Both the position numbers and the translations under genes were made by a program. Of a stretch of 5,695 nucleotides of DNA, positions 4,158 through 5,695 are shown piece after piece (positions within the stretch are counted from its first letter, which is position 1; each line of letters opens with the position of its first letter). The stretch lies in assembly GCA_013331215.1 (NCBI GenBank), contig DUGU01000165.1, positions 1 to 5,695 of the forward strand, in the 5' to 3' direction. Below the pieces are notes generated by a model. That model was not told where the DNA came from. It saw only the letters and a list, made by a program, of their open reading frames with translations, and made no database searches. Source of the stretch: Methanoregulaceae archaeon (GTDB taxonomy: Archaea > Halobacteriota > Methanomicrobia > Methanomicrobiales > Methanospirillaceae).

Positions 4158-5360
4158 TCAGTGCGGTGGCATCGGCTCCTCGGGCGGGCGGCCCCGGCTG
4201 CGGCGGTAGTCGGCGAAGGCCACCCCGGCCAGCACCAGCATCGCCCCGGCCGAGGCGTAGACCGGTGCGAGGAACAACCCGGCCGGCGCGATCGTGAGCA
4301 GCGCCAGCACGCCGCCGGGCCGGGACCGCGAGACGCGGCTGAACACCTCGTACTCGAACGCGCCCCGGCCGGTCAGGAACAGCGCCGGCCCGCCGAGGAT
4401 CACCGCCAGCCAGGCCGGCGGCGTGTGGCCGGTCGGCTCCAGCAGGACCAGGTCGAAGCCCGCCGCGGTGGTCACCACCCCGGCCACCATCAGCAGATGG
4501 GTGTACGGCGCGGTGTTGAGGAACCGGCTCGGCTGGGCGGCCCGGGCGATGGCGTGCGGCAGCAGCTCACCGGACTTGTGCACGTAGACGCGCCAGAGCA
4601 GCAGCGTGGTGGCGAACGCGGTGGCGAAGGCGGCCAGGTTCTCCACCTCGGAGTGGTGCAGGCTGAACACGGTGCCGGCGACCAGCACGGCGTCGCCGAG
4701 CGCGATGATGAAGAACTGCTGGTACCGCTCGGACAGGTGCTCGGCCGTCACGTTGCGCTGGGACTCCGGCACCGCGCCCAGGCCGGGGACCGGGTACGCC
4801 AGCCGGAACCCCAGGTAGTCGATGGCCAGGGCGCCGGCCCAGAACCACAGCCGGGCGGTGCCGTGTGCCGCCAGCGCGCCGACCAACCAGGGCACCGCGG
4901 ACACGGCGAACCAGCTGAAGATGCGCAGGGCCCGGCGATTGCTCTCGGGATGTCGCCGTACGGCGGGCATGAGGAACAGCCCGCGTCCGAGATGGATCGC
5001 CACGTACGTCCCGCCGAACACCAGCCCGCGGGCGCCGAACGCCTCCGGGATGGCGGTGGTCATCAGCAGCGCGCCGAACATCACCGCCACGATCAGCAGC
5101 TTGATCTCGGTGCGCTGCGGATCGTAGATGTCGGTGACGAGCGTGGTGATCGCCCAGGTCCACCAGATCGCCATCAGCATGACCAGCGACTCGGCGGCCC
5201 GCTCCCAGGTCACCGACCCGACCAGGTTGCGCGAGATCAACGCGAGCGCGACCACGTACACCAGGTCGAAGAAGAGTTCGAGCAGCGTCACCCGGCGCGG
5301 CGCCTCCGGATCGCGGACCGGCGGTCGCCGGCCGGCGGGCTCCGGCGCTGCGGTGGGCAC
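4158..5360 (-). CDS. ltrA: Low temperature requirement protein A (LtrA) family membrane protein
   Basis: The 400-residue protein is almost wholly hydrophobic after a polar, Pro/Arg-rich N-terminus (1-24), with about twelve likely membrane spans (roughly 27-48, 57-77, 87-105, 112-132, 147-166, 170-190, 214-234, 243-260, 286-304, 316-332, 349-367, 369-386). The LtrA signatures are VTLLELFFDLVYVVAL (24-39) and HLSERYQQFFIIALGDAVLVAG (208-229), where most relatives have an HLxERxGLFxIIxLGE-type motif; here Gly-Asp replaces Gly-Glu. LtrA was named from Listeria monocytogenes mutants that grow poorly in the cold, but no transport substrate or reaction is established. The start is a GTG with AGGAG seven bases upstream. 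Codon use is strongly GC-rich and fits an actinomycete such as a Micromonosporaceae member. No partner gene points to its job. Confidence 0.9.
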   Translation of the reverse strand: MPTAAPEPAGRRPPVRDPEAPRRVTLLELFFDLVYVVALALISRNLVGSVTWERAAESLVMLMAIWWTWAITTLVTDIYDPQRTEIKLLIVAVMFGALLMTTAIPEAFGARGLVFGGTYVAIHLGRGLFLMPAVRRHPESNRRALRIFSWFAVSAVPWLVGALAAHGTARLWFWAGALAIDYLGFRLAYPVPGLGAVPESQRNVTAEHLSERYQQFFIIALGDAVLVAGTVFSLHHSEVENLAAFATAFATTLLLWRVYVHKSGELLPHAIARAAQPSRFLNTAPYTHLLMVAGVVTTAAGFDLVLLEPTGHTPPAWLAVILGGPALFLTGRGAFEYEVFSRVSRSRPGGVLALLTIAPAGLFLAPVYASAGAMLVLAGVAFADYRRSRGRPPEEPMPPH

Positions 5361-5392
5361 GAGACGCTCCTGCGGGTGGCGGTACGCGCGGC

Positions 5393-5407
5393 GGGCCGTC
5401 CCGGCCC
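5393..5407. repeat. Short hairpin in the ltrA leader
   Basis: GGGCCG and CGGCCC form a perfect 6-bp stem around TCC, some 33 bases upstream of the ltrA start. If the promoter proposed just upstream is right, the hairpin sits at the very 5' end of the transcript and could affect its stability. Confidence 0.3.
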
Positions 5408-5414
5408 TTCACCG

Positions 5415-5445
5415 ACGGTAGTCATGCCCGCCCGCACGCGGTCAC
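5415..5445 (-). promoter_or_regulatory. Weak candidate promoter for ltrA
   Basis: On the minus strand GTGACC (5445-5440) and TACCGT (5420-5415) resemble actinobacterial -35 and -10 boxes with a 19-base spacer. They would start transcription about 48 bases before the GTG. The spacer is slightly long and the match modest. Confidence 0.25.
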
Positions 5446-5613
5446 TTTTCCGACATACCGGCCCGGGCAGGGGTGACGGGATGGCGATGGTGCTGGTGGG
5501 AGCGGTCGCCAGTTCGGGGTTGTGGCGGGGTCGGCGGGGTGCTGATGTCACCACTTCGGCGTACTGGCGGGCGGGTAGCGAGGTCGGGGAGGTGGCGGGG
5601 TGGGGGAAAGGCA
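5446..5613. other. Non-coding, strongly G-rich on the plus strand
   Basis: No believable gene lies here. The plus strand carries many G-runs (for example 5586-5589, 5597-5600 and 5602-5606) with few C-runs to balance them. The minus-strand frame through it is a Pro/Thr/Ala/Arg-rich string that begins inside the terminator hairpin at 5614-5649 and is not protein-like. Confidence 0.5.
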
Positions 5614-5649
5614 CCGGGCCGGTGGCGACCATCGTCACCACCGGCCCGG
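5614..5649 (-). terminator. Strong hairpin terminator of the right-edge gene
   Basis: CCGGGCCGGTGG (5614-5625) pairs perfectly over 12 bases with CCACCGGCCCGG (5638-5649). After one C-A mismatch, GAC/GTC adds three inner pairs around a four-base loop. It starts 16 bases past the TAG at 5666-5668 on the minus strand and is followed there by TGCCTTTCC, a weak T-rich tail. Confidence 0.75.
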
Positions 5650-5665
5650 AATTGTGGAGGAGTGT

Positions 5666-5695
5666 CTACTCGGCGCCGGCCGGGAGCACCCGGTC
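5666..5695 (-). CDS. C-terminal end of an unidentified gene (partial)
   Basis: On the minus strand the last nine codons before TAG read DRVLPAGAE. The codons are GC-rich in the third position, and a strong terminator hairpin follows 16 bases later, which supports a real gene end. The rest lies beyond the window, and nine residues do not allow identification. Confidence 0.45.
   Translation of the reverse strand, partial: DRVLPAGAE

Noticed and set aside
4567..5412. 281-residue minus-strand frame overlapping ltrA
   Set aside because: It is an Arg/Ala/Gly-rich alternate-frame shadow; the other frame encodes the LtrA signatures and membrane spans.
5288..5641. 117-residue minus-strand frame upstream of ltrA
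   Set aside because: It starts inside the terminator hairpin, overlaps the ltrA N-terminus, and has low-complexity composition with no ribosome site.
1..5695. CRISPR array, toxin-antitoxin or defence system
   Set aside because: No regularly spaced repeats, and no nuclease, antitoxin or defence domains are present in any supported gene.

Overview
The window reads as two different genomic styles joined together. The left part (about 1-2485) looks like a methanogenic archaeon, probably a Methanomicrobiales relative. It has the 3' end of a tRNA without an encoded CCA, short A/T-rich TATA-type promoters, oligo-T terminators, a C-terminal remnant of a methanogen-style surface protein, a short anaerobic-type ThiC homologue, and an IS5-family insertion sequence. 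From about 2700 onward every gene is on the minus strand, GC is visibly higher, third codon positions are almost all G or C, and clear GGAG/GGAGG ribosome sites appear. The part from about 3790 rightward looks actinobacterial. The source of the F420-dependent oxidoreductase between them (2699-3662) is ambiguous. I cannot tell from the sequence alone whether this is horizontal transfer, a metagenomic mis-join or a contaminated scaffold.

Layout. 1-23: 3' end of a tRNA, with a second T-arm-like copy at 35-46. 24-236: no gene that I can support. 237-380 (minus): stub of a dockerin/EF-hand-like surface protein C-terminus, followed by a T7 terminator. 379-1617 (plus): ThiC-family radical SAM enzyme, divergent at several positions expected to bind substrate or metal. 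1626-2481: complete IS5-family element with 15-bp inverted repeats, a 3-bp target duplication and two transposase frames joined by a classic -1 slippery heptamer. 2485-2698: no gene. 2699-3662 (minus): F420-dependent LLM-class oxidoreductase related to FGD, broken by a frameshift near 3251. 3843-4049 (minus): 68-residue actinobacterial membrane protein. 4158-5360 (minus): LtrA-family multi-span membrane protein. 5446-5665: non-coding, ending in a strong terminator hairpin. 5666-5695 (minus): probable C-terminal end of another gene.

The genes do not form one pathway. ThiC belongs to thiamine pyrimidine synthesis or, if it is a BzaF-type paralogue, to the lower ligand of cobamides. The oxidoreductase would use F420, a cofactor that both methanogens and actinobacteria make. 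The small membrane protein and LtrA lie 108 bp apart in the same direction but each has its own ribosome site. I found no CRISPR, toxin-antitoxin, defence or biosynthetic cluster signature. The points most worth following are the ThiC divergence, the IS frameshift signal, the oxidoreductase frameshift and the archaeal/bacterial junction.
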